DNA of 64,000 nucleotides. Origin: Pseudomonas sp. TNT3 (lineage in GTDB: Bacteria > Pseudomonadota > Gammaproteobacteria > Pseudomonadales > Pseudomonadaceae). The notes under the pieces were generated by a model. That model saw only the letters and a list, made by a program, of their open reading frames with translations, ran no database searches and was not told the DNA's origin. Made by a program: the position numbers and the translations under genes. The stretch is from NCBI RefSeq assembly GCF_010095445.2, contig NZ_WFGV02000023.1:1-64000 (forward strand), written 5' to 3'. Of this stretch, positions 43,356-52,853 are shown one piece after another; the stretch's first letter is position 1; every line of letters starts with the position of its first letter.

Positions 43356-44990
43356 CTACACCCGAAACTGCTTCAACAAGCTGTTCAGTTCGACACTCAA
43401 CGCCTTCAACCGAACACTCGCCACGCTCGACTGTTCGGCCGCGAGTGCGGTGCTGTGGGACAAGCCGGCCGCCTGGGTCACGTTCTGATTGATGTCTTCC
43501 ACCACGTGCGCCTGCTGCAAGGTGGCGCTGGCAATTGAGGCATTGAGCCCGTTCAGGTTGCGTAACGCCTGACCAATCGCACTCAGACTGGCTCCAGCAA
43601 GACCCGCCTGTTCGATGGTCAGTTGCGAAGCGCGGCTGCTGTCGCCGATCACTTTGACCGCCGCTTCCGAATGATTTTGCAGGCGCTCGATCATCGACTG
43701 AATCTCGGCCGTGGATTTTTGCGTGCGCTGAGCCAGCAGCCGCACCTCATCGGCGACCACTGCAAATCCGCGACCTTGCTCGCCCGCTCGCGCTGCCTCA
43801 ATGGCCGCGTTGAGGGCCAGCAGGTTGGTCTGCTCGGCAATCGACCGGATCACCTCCAGCACCGAACCGATCTGCGTGCTTTCGGCCGCCAGGGTGCGTA
43901 TCACTTCCACCGCCTGATCGATGGTGCCCGACAGCTTGTCGATCTGCTGCAGGCTGCTATCAATGTTGATCTGGCCTTGCTGTGCCTGGGACTCGGCATC
44001 GCGCATTTCGCTCGCGGCGTGTTCGGCGTTCTTGGCAACGTCCTGAACCCCATACGTCACTTCATTGATGGCGGTGGCCACCAGTTCCATCTGCTGGGAT
44101 TGCTGTTGACTGCGTTGTTGCGCCTGGGCGGCGTCGTTCCCCAGTTCACTGGAGGAGTCGCCCAAGGCGCTTGCAGAGACCTGCAACTGGCTGATCACCA
44201 GGCGCAGTTTGGCGGTAAACGCGTTGAAATGCCGCGCCAGTTGCGTGACCTCATCCTGGCCATGCGTGTCGAGGCTGCGGGTCAGGTCGCTCTCGCCGCT
44301 GGCGATATTGGCCATGGCGTTGACGGTTTCCTGCAACGGTCGAACGATGCTGCGTGCAATCAGCATCACCAGCGCCGCCATGATCAATGCAATCAACACT
44401 CCCAACGCCAAGGCCTTCCAGACTTGTACGTAGAACTCGTCCTGCATGTCATCGATATAGATGCCTGAACCGATCACCCAGCCCCAGGGTTCGAACAACT
44501 TGACGTAGGAGGTCTTTTCCACTGGCTCGCTGGCACCCGGTTTAGGCCAGCGATAGTTGATGCTGCCGGCGCCCTTGGATTTAGCCACGGCGACCATTTC
44601 ATTAAACAATGCAAAACCGTCCGGATCGCGGATGGCGGCCAGGTTCTGTCCGTCGAGTTTCGGATTGGCCGGGTGCATGACCATGACCGGGGTCAGGTCG
44701 TTGATCCAGAAGTAATCGTTCTGGTCGTAACGCAGGCCCCGAACAGCCGTCAGCGCCTGTTTCTGCGCCGCGTCGCGGGTCAGCGTTCCGGCGGTTTCCA
44801 GCTCATGGTAATAGCTCAGGATCCCGCTGGCAGTCTGCACCACGTGCTGGGTCTTCTGCGCTTTGGCTTGGTACAGGTCTTCGTGAATCTGCTTGAGCAT
44901 CAACACGCCTAACGTCATCAACATCATGACGGCCACGATCAGGATCAGCCAAAGACGGCGGCTGATCGACATATTGCGCAAGCTGTTCAT
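43356..44990 (-). CDS. Methyl-accepting chemotaxis protein with single Cache sensor
   Basis: A 544-aa chemoreceptor. TM1 at about 10-31, periplasmic sensor to about 190 with the sCache_2 motif DQNDYFWINDLTPVMVMHP and YVKLFEPWGWVIGSGIYIDD, TM2 at about 192-213, HAMP from about 215, and the signalling tip EQTNLLALNAAIEAARAGE with GRGFAVVADEVR. sCache_2 receptors of this type (for example McpP of P. putida) bind short organic acids such as acetate, pyruvate or lactate, so a C2-C3 acid ligand is likely but unproven. Confidence 0.9.
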   Translation of the reverse strand: MNSLRNMSISRRLWLILIVAVMMLMTLGVLMLKQIHEDLYQAKAQKTQHVVQTASGILSYYHELETAGTLTRDAAQKQALTAVRGLRYDQNDYFWINDLTPVMVMHPANPKLDGQNLAAIRDPDGFALFNEMVAVAKSKGAGSINYRWPKPGASEPVEKTSYVKLFEPWGWVIGSGIYIDDMQDEFYVQVWKALALGVLIALIMAALVMLIARSIVRPLQETVNAMANIASGESDLTRSLDTHGQDEVTQLARHFNAFTAKLRLVISQLQVSASALGDSSSELGNDAAQAQQRSQQQSQQMELVATAINEVTYGVQDVAKNAEHAASEMRDAESQAQQGQINIDSSLQQIDKLSGTIDQAVEVIRTLAAESTQIGSVLEVIRSIAEQTNLLALNAAIEAARAGEQGRGFAVVADEVRLLAQRTQKSTAEIQSMIERLQNHSEAAVKVIGDSSRASQLTIEQAGLAGASLSAIGQALRNLNGLNASIASATLQQAHVVEDINQNVTQAAGLSHSTALAAEQSSVASVRLKALSVELNSLLKQFRV

Positions 44991-45276
44991 AACGCTGTCA
45001 CTCCGGTTTTGTTCTTGTCATGAAGGATCGCCAGCATCCCGTCACGCTTGATGAGTCTTCTGTAGCGGCTCAAGCCCAATACTCGGCAGCGTAAAAGGGA
45101 CTTGTCTGATAGGATTTCGGCCCCGCGCGGAAAAACCTGAATCCAGCTTGAATTTTCACGAGATTCTCACGGTTTCGTCTGGAGACTTTTGCGCGGGGTC
45201 AACAGCCAGGCTGATTGCAAAAACGTTCTGAAAAAATATTAACGGGGCATGCCCGCGTGCATCGCTTCTTGGGGGA

Positions 45277-46110
45277 TTGATGGATCTTTGGACCGCCTTT
45301 CAGGCATTGATACTTGGCGTTGTAGAAGGGCTGACGGAGTTTCTGCCCATTTCCAGTACCGGCCACCAGATTATTGTGGCCGACTTGCTCAACTTCGGTG
45401 GTGAGCGCGCCATGGCCTTCAACATCATTATTCAGCTCGGGGCAATCCTGGCGGTGGTGTGGGAGTTTCGCCGCAAGATCCTCGACGTGGTCATCGGGCT
45501 GCCGACCCAGCCCAGCGCTCGACGGTTTACCGCCAACCTGTTGATTGCGTTCATGCCGGCGGTGGTATTGGGCGTGATCTTCGCTGACATGATCAAAGAA
45601 TATCTGTTCAACCCGATCACCGTGGCGACGGCACTGGTTATCGGCGGGGTCATCATGTTGTGGGCCGAGCGTCGCGAGCATGAAGTGCACGCCGAGACGG
45701 TCGACGAGATCACCTGGAAAGACGCCTTGAAAGTCGGTTTTGCCCAGTGCCTGGCGATGATTCCGGGTACTTCGCGCTCCGGCTCGACCATTATCGGTGG
45801 CTTGCTGTTCGGGCTTTCCCGCAAGACTGCGACGGAGTTCTCGTTCTTCCTGGCGATGCCGACCATGGTCGGTGCGGCCGTTTACTCGGGGTACAAATAC
45901 CGGCACCTGTTCGTGCCTGCGGATTTCCCGGTGTTTGCCGTCGGCTTCGTCACTGCGTTCATCTTCGCGATGATTGCCGTGCGTGGCTTGCTCAAGTTCA
46001 TCGCCAGCCACAGCTATGCGGTGTTCGCCTGGTATCGCATCGCATTCGGTCTGCTGATCCTCGCCACCTGGCAATTCGGCTGGGTTGACTGGAGCGCAGC
46101 CAAGCCATGA
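45277..46110 (+). CDS. uppP: Undecaprenyl-diphosphate phosphatase (BacA type)
   Basis: A 277-aa inner-membrane enzyme that recycles the lipid carrier for peptidoglycan and O-antigen synthesis. Both signature loops are present: EGLTEFLPISSTGH (residues about 17-30) and PGTSRSGSTIIGG. About eight membrane helices. Its stop overlaps the next gene (ATGA). Confidence 0.95.
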   Translation: MMDLWTAFQALILGVVEGLTEFLPISSTGHQIIVADLLNFGGERAMAFNIIIQLGAILAVVWEFRRKILDVVIGLPTQPSARRFTANLLIAFMPAVVLGVIFADMIKEYLFNPITVATALVIGGVIMLWAERREHEVHAETVDEITWKDALKVGFAQCLAMIPGTSRSGSTIIGGLLFGLSRKTATEFSFFLAMPTMVGAAVYSGYKYRHLFVPADFPVFAVGFVTAFIFAMIAVRGLLKFIASHSYAVFAWYRIAFGLLILATWQFGWVDWSAAKP

Positions 46111-46535
46111 ATGACAGCAGCGCACGCAACCGCCCGGAAGGTAACTCTGGGGGCAAGATCCAGAACCTGCGGCTGAAATGGCTGGTGTTTGCGATCGTGT
46201 GCGCGCTGCCGTTGGTGGGCTCGCTGTCGATGTGGTTGCAGGGGATCTCGCTGATTCCCCTGTCGGCTTACGGGATCGTCAGCGTGCTGGCGTTCTTCCT
46301 TTATTGGAGCGACAAGCGCAAGGCGCGAACCGCCCGTTGGCGCACGCCCGAGAACGTCCTGCACGCGGTAGAGCTGGCAGGCGGTTGGCCGGGCGCTTTG
46401 GTGGCGCAGCAAGTGTTTCGCCACAAAACCCGCAAGATTTCCTATCAGGTCCTGTTCTGGGCCATCGTGTTGCTGCATCAGGTGTTCTGGATTGACCAGT
46501 TGTTCCTCGGCGCTCATGTGTTTGCGCTCTTCTAA
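46107..46535 (+). CDS. DUF1294 membrane protein
   Basis: A 142-aa protein with about three membrane segments. The conserved DUF1294 core is YWSDKRKARTARWRTPENVLHAVELAGGWPGA and QQVFRHKTRKISYQ. Many family members carry an N-terminal cold-shock domain; this one has only a short charged N-terminus. Translationally coupled to uppP. Function unknown. Confidence 0.85.
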   Translation: MNDSSARNRPEGNSGGKIQNLRLKWLVFAIVCALPLVGSLSMWLQGISLIPLSAYGIVSVLAFFLYWSDKRKARTARWRTPENVLHAVELAGGWPGALVAQQVFRHKTRKISYQVLFWAIVLLHQVFWIDQLFLGAHVFALF

Positions 46536-46550
46536 GCGTAAGCGCGTGCA

Positions 46551-46910
46551 CTAAAGCAGCAGGCCGATCTGGGTGCGTTTGGGCAACTTGCTCACCACCA
46601 GTTGGTGGGAACGTTGCAGCAAGCCTTGCAGCTCATCGGCGCCCAGCGGGTAGGGCGTCTCCATGATGATCCATTGGGCCCGCGCCAGATAAGGTGCCGG
46701 GTGTATGCCCGGTCGATCGCAGTGCCCCAGAAACAGATCTTTATCGACCTTGAAGGCCAGCGAGTCTCCTCTCAAGCCCTGCAGGGCAAACATCTTGTTT
46801 CCCGCAATCGAAAACACCCGCACGCCACCCCATTTGTAATCCTCCCGCGCACCGGGCAGGGCGAGGCAAAATCGTGCGACATCCTCTTCGCTCATCCGTC
46901 GAGCTTTCAT
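46551..46910 (-). CDS. MmcQ/YjbR-family DNA-binding-like protein
   Basis: A 119-aa protein of the CyaY-like YjbR fold. Family pieces: RFCLALPGAREDYKWGG, RVFSIAGNKMFAL, LAFKVD, and PAPYLARAQWIIM. The start at 46910 is set by an ATGA overlap with the upstream LysR gene stop; an internal start at MSEED (46895) is possible. The YjbR fold resembles a DNA-binding frataxin-like domain; the function is unknown. Confidence 0.85.
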   Translation of the reverse strand: MKARRMSEEDVARFCLALPGAREDYKWGGVRVFSIAGNKMFALQGLRGDSLAFKVDKDLFLGHCDRPGIHPAPYLARAQWIIMETPYPLGADELQGLLQRSHQLVVSKLPKRTQIGLLL

Positions 46911-47815
46911 ATCAGTCGGTCCCCACACGCGTCGAATGATTCGATCAAATGGTCCATCCAGGCGCGAACGGCCGGCATTACGCCGCGTCGATGAGGGTAG
47001 ACCGCCTGTAGCCAGCCGCCAGGCAGCGACCAGCCCGGCAACAGTCGAACCAGCGAGCCCTCTTTGAGTTCCTGTTCGCAAAACATCATCGGTAGCAGGG
47101 TAAAACCCTGGCCGGCGAGGGTGCAAACCTTGCGCACGATGAAATCATCGATGCCCAGGCGCGGTTCCAGGGTGAGTTCGTGGCTTTTACCATGCTCGTC
47201 AAGCAGTCGAATATGCATCATTCGGTCGGCTTCGATGGCGCCCAGGACTGGCAGGCTTTTAAGATCGTCAGGGTGGCTGATCTCACGTCCCATCAGGAAC
47301 TCAGGGCTGGCCACCAGCACCGTTTGCGCCTGGCGCAGACGGCGGGTGACCAGCTGCGGGTCTTCATCGCCCAGTTCGCGCACGCGCAACGCCACGTCGA
47401 TGCCTTCGGTCACCAGGTCGACGCGGCGGTTCAGCAGCATGACTTCGAGCTGCACCTGTGGAAATCGCTCAAGGAAGCTACTGATCACCCCCGGAAGGAT
47501 TTCGTGCGCCAGGCCGACCGGGCAAGACACTCGCAGGCGTCCGCGAGGTTCACTGGACATACTGGCCACGGCTTCGTCGGCCATTTCGGCCTCCAGCAAC
47601 ATCGCCTGACAGTGGCGCAAGTAGCGTTCACCCACGGCGGTCAGATTGAGCTGGCGGGTGGTGCGTTGCAGCAATCGCGCGCCCAGGCGTTCTTCCAGTT
47701 CGGCAATGCGTCGTGATAACCGCGACTTGGGAATCCCCAGCAAACGTCCCGCAGCGGCGAAGCCACCGGCTTCGACCACTTTGGCAAAATAGTAGAGATC
47801 GTTGAGGTCTTGCAT
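46907..47815 (-). CDS. LysR-family regulator divergent from azoR
   Basis: A 302-aa LysR protein of the DsdC/CrgA-like group: HTH LYYFAKVVEAGGFAAAGRLL, GIPKSRLSRRIAELEERLG, then effector domain with RLRVSCPVGLAHEIL. Start at 47815 (MQDLNDLYYF), the usual opening for this group; the 14-residue extension is unlikely. It is divergent from azoR with 129 bp between and is the probable regulator of azoR. Confidence 0.88.
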   Translation of the reverse strand: MQDLNDLYYFAKVVEAGGFAAAGRLLGIPKSRLSRRIAELEERLGARLLQRTTRQLNLTAVGERYLRHCQAMLLEAEMADEAVASMSSEPRGRLRVSCPVGLAHEILPGVISSFLERFPQVQLEVMLLNRRVDLVTEGIDVALRVRELGDEDPQLVTRRLRQAQTVLVASPEFLMGREISHPDDLKSLPVLGAIEADRMMHIRLLDEHGKSHELTLEPRLGIDDFIVRKVCTLAGQGFTLLPMMFCEQELKEGSLVRLLPGWSLPGGWLQAVYPHRRGVMPAVRAWMDHLIESFDACGDRLI

Positions 47816-47944
47816 GGCGATATCCGATTGTTCTATCAGTGAGACGAATAATCGCATTATCGACGACTACTCGGCTATTGGTTTCATCGGTAGGATTCTC
47901 TCCATCAGGTCGCCCTTGGCGATCCTCACCTTGGAGATCTTCTT

Positions 47945-48556
47945 ATGAAACTTTTGCATATCGATTCGAGCATTCTGGGTGACAACTCGGCTTCCCGTCA
48001 GTTGAGCAGCGAAGTCGTGAAGGCCTGGCAAGTAGCCGATTCCAGCGCCGTGGTGACCTACCGTGACCTGGCCGCTGATGCCATCAGCCATTTTTCTTCC
48101 ACCACGCTGGTTGCCGCCGGTACGACTGCCGAACTGCGCAACGCCGCACAACAGCACGAAGCTGACCTGAGCGCGCAGACGCTGGCTGAATTCCTCGCCG
48201 CCGACGCTGTGGTGGTTGCTGCACCGATGTACAACTTCACGATTCCGACCCAACTGAAGGCCTGGATCGACCGCATCGCAGTTGCCGGCCAGACCTTTCG
48301 CTACACCGAAGCCGGTCCTGAAGGTCTTTGTGGCGGCAAGAAACTGGTCATCGTCTCGACAGCCGGTGGTTTACACGCCGGTCAAGCGAGCGGTGTGGCT
48401 CACGAAGAATACTTGAAGCTGCTGTTCGGCTTCCTCGGCATCACCGATATCGAGTTCGTCCGTGCCGAAGGCCTGGCCTATGGTGACGAAATGCGCACCA
48501 AAGCGATGAACGATGCACACGCGCACATCAGCGAGCAGTTGTTCGCGGCCGCGTAA
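47945..48556 (+). CDS. azoR: FMN-dependent NADH-azoreductase / quinone reductase
   Basis: A 203-aa flavodoxin-like oxidoreductase. N-terminal phosphate-binding KLLHIDSSILGDNSASRQL, FMN-ring motif APMYNFTIPTQLKAWIDRI, and VSTAGGLHAG. AzoR reduces azo compounds and quinones by two electrons and is linked to thiol and quinone stress. GGAG lies before the ATG. Regulation by the divergent LysR gene is probable. Confidence 0.93.
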   Translation: MKLLHIDSSILGDNSASRQLSSEVVKAWQVADSSAVVTYRDLAADAISHFSSTTLVAAGTTAELRNAAQQHEADLSAQTLAEFLAADAVVVAAPMYNFTIPTQLKAWIDRIAVAGQTFRYTEAGPEGLCGGKKLVIVSTAGGLHAGQASGVAHEEYLKLLFGFLGITDIEFVRAEGLAYGDEMRTKAMNDAHAHISEQLFAAA

Positions 48557-48733
48557 GGCTTGCGTAAAGACGCCAAAACAGCTTGAGGCAACACCCTGAA
48601 AACTCTGTATTCTGGTAGCGCAAGCTCCAGGTGCGGAGTTTTTTGTTTCTGGCTATGTCGGGTAATTATCGGACATGGCCCGGCTTATGCACTTAAGCAG
48701 TATCGTCTTTGATCAAGTAACAGGTGGCGTTCC

Positions 48734-49771
48734 ATGGTGCGTCTTTGTGCAACATTACTGATCTGCCTGTTCAGCAGCCTGAATTCAGTGCACGCCGCGC
48801 CTGCGCCTCATCCCCACTGGAGCGTCGGCTTCCACGAGATGAGTTTTCTCGATCCGCTGGACCTGCAACCCATGCGGGCCATTGCGTTCTATCCCTCCAG
48901 CGACAAGGAGCACACCAGCAAGCTTGAGGGCTACAGCGTCGAAGCAGGCGAAGATACGCGGGTCGCCATTGGCCGTTTCCCGATGCTGATGCTTTCCCAC
49001 GGTAATACGGGCACTCCGCTGGCCTTGCATGACCTCATGACTTCATTGGCGCGCAAGGGTTTTGTGGTGGTGGCAGTGATCCATCCCGGTGACAACTCCA
49101 AAGATCACAGCCGCCTGGGCACGTTGAGTAACCTTTATGGCCGGCCGATCCAGATATCCGAAGCGATCACCGCAACCCTCGGCGATCCCATGCTGGCGCC
49201 GTTCGTCAATGCCGATCAGGTGGGTGTAATTGGCTATTCGGCGGGCGGCGAGACAGCGTTGATCCTCTCCGGTGCAACCCCTGATCTGGATCGCCTGCGC
49301 CGTTATTGCCAGGAACGTCCGGAGGATCGCGATGCCTGCAACACCAAGGGCGAACTGATTGTTGATCGTGACGATTTGCAACCGGTAGCCGATCCCCGTG
49401 TGCATGCCTTGCTGCTGATGGCGCCACTGAGCCTCAAGTTCGGTCGCCATACCCTGGCCGATGTGCACGTGCCGGTGCTGCTTTACAGCGGTGACGGCGA
49501 CAAACTGGTGGCCTTCGACAAAAATGCCGCAGCGCTGGCGCGCAAACTGCCCATTGCGCCGGACTTCAAGTTGCTGGCAGGGGCAGGGCACTTCGTGTTC
49601 ATGGCGCCCTGCAATGAAGAACAGATCAAGGCCATGCCGGCACTGTGTACCGATGCTGATGGCGTGGATCGTGAGGACATTCACCGCAACATGATTTCCG
49701 AGGCGGGGCGGTTCTTCTCCCATGCGCTGGGCAAATCGACCCGTGCCGGTATGCAAACTGCCGATCAATAA
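48734..49771 (+). CDS. Secreted alpha/beta hydrolase (dienelactone hydrolase/PAF-AH-like)
   Basis: A 345-aa hydrolase with a signal peptide (LCATLLICLFSSLNSVHA). The nucleophile elbow is GYSAGGET, with Ser; the oxyanion side reads LMLSHGNTGTP; the acid is probably in YSGDGDKLV and the His in GAGHFVFMAP. The layout matches the predicted dienelactone hydrolase group. Substrate unknown. It is a single gene with AGGTGG upstream. Confidence 0.85.
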   Translation: MVRLCATLLICLFSSLNSVHAAPAPHPHWSVGFHEMSFLDPLDLQPMRAIAFYPSSDKEHTSKLEGYSVEAGEDTRVAIGRFPMLMLSHGNTGTPLALHDLMTSLARKGFVVVAVIHPGDNSKDHSRLGTLSNLYGRPIQISEAITATLGDPMLAPFVNADQVGVIGYSAGGETALILSGATPDLDRLRRYCQERPEDRDACNTKGELIVDRDDLQPVADPRVHALLLMAPLSLKFGRHTLADVHVPVLLYSGDGDKLVAFDKNAAALARKLPIAPDFKLLAGAGHFVFMAPCNEEQIKAMPALCTDADGVDREDIHRNMISEAGRFFSHALGKSTRAGMQTADQ

Positions 49772-49860
49772 GCGACCACGGCCCGCATGACTTTGTACCG
49801 AAGAAACTGTAGGTTTTGGGTCAAGCAAATTAATGCGCAGCGTTTCAGTATGAGTGTCAA

Positions 49861-51048
49861 TCAGGCCATCGCGCGGCGTTTCAACAGGAGCGTCAAGCCC
49901 AGACCGGTCACCGACAGCAATGCGGCGGTAAAGAAAATCCACGAATAGCCCAGATTCAACGCCACCGCCCCCATCAGCGGCCCGGCAATCGCCAGTGCCA
50001 GATCAAAAAACACCGCATACGCACTCAGCCCCGCACCGCGACTGGTGTTCGGCACCTGCTTGATCGCCTCCACGCCCAGCGCCGGGTACACCAGCGACAG
50101 GCCGAACCCGGTCAAACCGGCGCCTAACAGGGCATAACCGGTTGAGGGGGCCAGCCACAGCAGCGTCAGACCCGCCGTTTCGATGCACATGCAGGCAATC
50201 GCCGAGGTGAACCCACCAAAACGGTTGATGCTCGAAATAAACAGTATCCGCGCCAGAATGAAACAGACACCAAACACGGTCAGGCAATACGCCGCACCGG
50301 CCCAGCCTCGGTTAACGTAATACAGGGCAATAAAGGTCGTCAGCGTGCCGTATCCGATGGACGCCAGGCTCAGGCTCGCACCGTACGGCGCAATTCGCCC
50401 GAAGACTGCCCAAAACGGCAGACGCTCGCCACGAATGACTGGCACAGAAGGTTTGTTGCGAATCAGCAACAGTGCGCCCGCGGCCATTAACGACAAGGCG
50501 ATCCCCAGGCTGGCGAACCCCAGCTCGCTGACCATCACCACGCCCAGCGGTGCGCCAATGGCGATGGCGCCATAGGACGCGATTCCGTTCCAGGAAATCG
50601 AACGCGCGGTGTGTTCCGCGCCGACCTGTCCCATGCACCAGCTGATGGTGCCGACGCCGATCAAGCCTTGAGCGATACCCAGCAACAAACGACCGACGAT
50701 CAGGATCAGCAGGCTCAGGAGCGGCATGCTTTGCAGCAGCGTTGACAGCAGGGTCAGCGCGCCGCTCAACACAATCCCCGACAAGCCGTAGACGATCGCC
50801 CGTTTGGTGCCGACGGTGTCCGACATGCGCCCGGCCATGGGCCGGCTGAGGAGGGTGGCGAGGTATTGGCAACCGATGGTCAACCCCGCCACGATGGCGC
50901 TGAACCCCAGTTGATCGTGGACATAACCGGGCAACACCGCGATCGGTAGGCCGATGCAGAGGAATGCAATAAAGGTATAGAAAACGATAGAGACGATCTG
51001 CAGGGTGATCGCCATGGAGCTTTGTGGTGGCAGTTGCTGCACAGACAT
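49861..51048 (-). CDS. MFS transporter (YhhS/YfcJ-like)
   Basis: A 395-aa, 12-helix major facilitator. It has the loop 2-3 motif GRMSDTVGTKRAI and the MFS pattern GIAQGLIGVGTISW. The overall sequence (FIAFLCIGLPIAVLPGYV, SRPMAGRMSD) resembles the YhhS/YfcJ efflux family. Substrate unknown. A second start at 51015 (MAITLQ) is possible. Confidence 0.85.
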   Translation of the reverse strand: MSVQQLPPQSSMAITLQIVSIVFYTFIAFLCIGLPIAVLPGYVHDQLGFSAIVAGLTIGCQYLATLLSRPMAGRMSDTVGTKRAIVYGLSGIVLSGALTLLSTLLQSMPLLSLLILIVGRLLLGIAQGLIGVGTISWCMGQVGAEHTARSISWNGIASYGAIAIGAPLGVVMVSELGFASLGIALSLMAAGALLLIRNKPSVPVIRGERLPFWAVFGRIAPYGASLSLASIGYGTLTTFIALYYVNRGWAGAAYCLTVFGVCFILARILFISSINRFGGFTSAIACMCIETAGLTLLWLAPSTGYALLGAGLTGFGLSLVYPALGVEAIKQVPNTSRGAGLSAYAVFFDLALAIAGPLMGAVALNLGYSWIFFTAALLSVTGLGLTLLLKRRAMA

Positions 51049-51127
51049 GAGGTCTCGTTCGCGGGCGGCGGTGGGAGAACTGCATCATGGCGCGGGCGGA
51101 AAATAAAAGAAAGCAGGCTAACGAAAA

Positions 51128-51209
51128 TCAAAAGATCGCAGCCTTCGGCAGCTCCTACCCTGAGATGCGTACCCTGCAGGAGCTGCCGAAGGCTGCGATC
51201 TTTTGATCT
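51128..51209. repeat. Long near-perfect inverted repeat (REP-like)
   Basis: Arms of about 35 bp: atcaaaagatcgcagccttc then ggcagctcctac, and its inverted copy ending cgatcttttgat, around a short spacer. Same family as 30154-30239; lies beyond the ABC-F gene terminator, in the MFS upstream region. Confidence 0.85.
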
Positions 51210-51218
51210 TCAGGCAAT

Positions 51219-51249
51219 AAAAAGCCCCGTCACATGGACAGGGCTTTTT
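51219..51249 (-). terminator. Terminator after the YbiT-type gene
   Basis: On the minus strand AAAAAGCCC pairs with GGGCTTTTT, with a partly paired 13-nt loop, ending in a T-run 15 bp after the stop codon. Confidence 0.88.
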
Positions 51250-51263
51250 AGGCTGGCAGTCGC

Positions 51264-52853
51264 TTAAAACACAACACCCTGGCTACGCAGGTAGTCGTCA
51301 TACGTCCCGCTGAAGTCGATCACGCCGCTCGGGCTCAACTCGATGATGCGGGTGGCCAGGGACGATACGAACTCACGGTCGTGGCTGACGAAGATCAGCG
51401 TGCCCGGGTAGTTCTCCAGCGCCAGGTTCAGTGCCTCGATGGATTCCATGTCCAAGTGGTTGGTCGGTTCATCCATGATCAGCACGTTCGGCTTTTGCAG
51501 GATCAGCTTGCCGAACAGCATGCGACCTTGTTCACCACCGGAGATCACTTTGACCGACTTGAGGATCTCGTCGTTGGAGAACAGCATGCGACCGAGGGTG
51601 CCACGAACGATTTGCTCGCCGCCCTGGGTCCATTGGCCCATCCAGTCGAACAGGTTGCAGTCGTCTTCGAAGTCGTGTGCGTGGTCCTGGGCGTAGTAGC
51701 CCAGTTCCGCGGCGTCGGTCCACTTCACGGTGCCGGCATCCGGGGTCAGTTCGTTGACCAGGGTGCGCAGCAGGGTGGTTTTACCGATACCGTTCGGGCC
51801 GATGATCGCCACGCGCTCGCCCGCTTCAACCTGGAAGCTGAAATCCTTGAACAGCGGCTTGCCGTCGAAGCCTTTGGCCATGCGCTCGACGATGACCGCC
51901 TGACGGTGCAGCTTCTTGGTTTGTTCGAAACGGATGAACGGGCTCACACGGCTCGAAGGCTTGACCTCGGCCAACTGGATCTTGTCGATCGCCTTGGCGC
52001 GGGAGGTCGCTTGCTTGGCTTTCGAGGCGTTGGCCGAGAAACGGCTGACGAACGATTGCAGTTCCGAAATCTGTGCTTTCTTCTTGGCGTTGTCCGACAG
52101 CAATTGCTCGCGGGACTGAGTCGCCACGGTCATGTACTCGTCGTAGTTGCCCGGGAACAGACGCAGCTCGCCGTAATCCAGGTCAGCCATGTGGGTGCAC
52201 ACGCTGTTCAGGAAGTGACGGTCGTGGGAGATGATGATCATCAGGCTGGAGCGCTGGGTCAGGATGTTTTCCAGCCAGCGGATGGTGTTGATGTCCAGGT
52301 GGTTGGTCGGTTCGTCGAGCAACAGCACTTCAGGATCGGAGAACAGTGCCTGAGCCAGCAATACGCGCAGTTTCCAGCCAGGAGACACTTCGCTCATCGG
52401 GCCGAAGTGCTGCTCGATGCCGATACCCAGGCCCAGCAGCAGTTCACCGGCACGGGATTCGGCGGTGTAGCCGTCCATTTCGGCGAACTCGGTTTCAAGC
52501 TCAGCTACGGCCATGCCGTCTTCTTCGGTCATTTCCGGCAGCGAGTAGATGCGGTCGCGCTCGGCCTTCACCTTCCACAGCTCTTCGTGACCCATGATCA
52601 CGGTGTCGATCACGGTGAATTCTTCGTAGGCGAACTGGTCCTGGCGCAATTTACCCAGACGCACGTTCGGCTCGAGCATGACCTGGCCACCGGATGGCTC
52701 GAGATCGCCACCGAGGATTTTCATGAAGGTCGACTTGCCGCAACCGTTGGCGCCGATCAGGCCGTAACGGTTGCCCGCGCCGAATTTGACCGAAACGTTT
52801 TCGAATAGCGGCTTGGCGCCGAACTGCATCGTGATGTTAGCTGTAGAGATCAA
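51264..52853 (-). CDS. ybiT: ABC-F family ATPase, YbiT-like
   Basis: A 529-aa soluble protein with two ABC ATPase domains. Walker A sequences GANGCGKST and GPNGIGKTT; signature loops SPGWKLRVLLAQAL and SGGEQGRMLFGKL; Walker B LLLDEPTNHLD and LIMDEPTNHLD. The inter-domain linker (ANASKAKQATSRAKAIDKI) is the tRNA-facing P-site region of ABC-F factors. It aligns over its length with E. coli YbiT (530 aa). The start codon is TTG, with AGGA about 8 bases upstream; no ATG nearby gives the conserved N-terminus. ABC-F proteins act on the ribosome; the specific role of YbiT is not settled. Confidence 0.9.
   Translation of the reverse strand: MISTANITMQFGAKPLFENVSVKFGAGNRYGLIGANGCGKSTFMKILGGDLEPSGGQVMLEPNVRLGKLRQDQFAYEEFTVIDTVIMGHEELWKVKAERDRIYSLPEMTEEDGMAVAELETEFAEMDGYTAESRAGELLLGLGIGIEQHFGPMSEVSPGWKLRVLLAQALFSDPEVLLLDEPTNHLDINTIRWLENILTQRSSLMIIISHDRHFLNSVCTHMADLDYGELRLFPGNYDEYMTVATQSREQLLSDNAKKKAQISELQSFVSRFSANASKAKQATSRAKAIDKIQLAEVKPSSRVSPFIRFEQTKKLHRQAVIVERMAKGFDGKPLFKDFSFQVEAGERVAIIGPNGIGKTTLLRTLVNELTPDAGTVKWTDAAELGYYAQDHAHDFEDDCNLFDWMGQWTQGGEQIVRGTLGRMLFSNDEILKSVKVISGGEQGRMLFGKLILQKPNVLIMDEPTNHLDMESIEALNLALENYPGTLIFVSHDREFVSSLATRIIELSPSGVIDFSGTYDDYLRSQGVVF

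Noticed and set aside
51381..52808. 475-codon open frame opposite ybiT
   Set aside because: Antisense shadow of the ABC-F gene.
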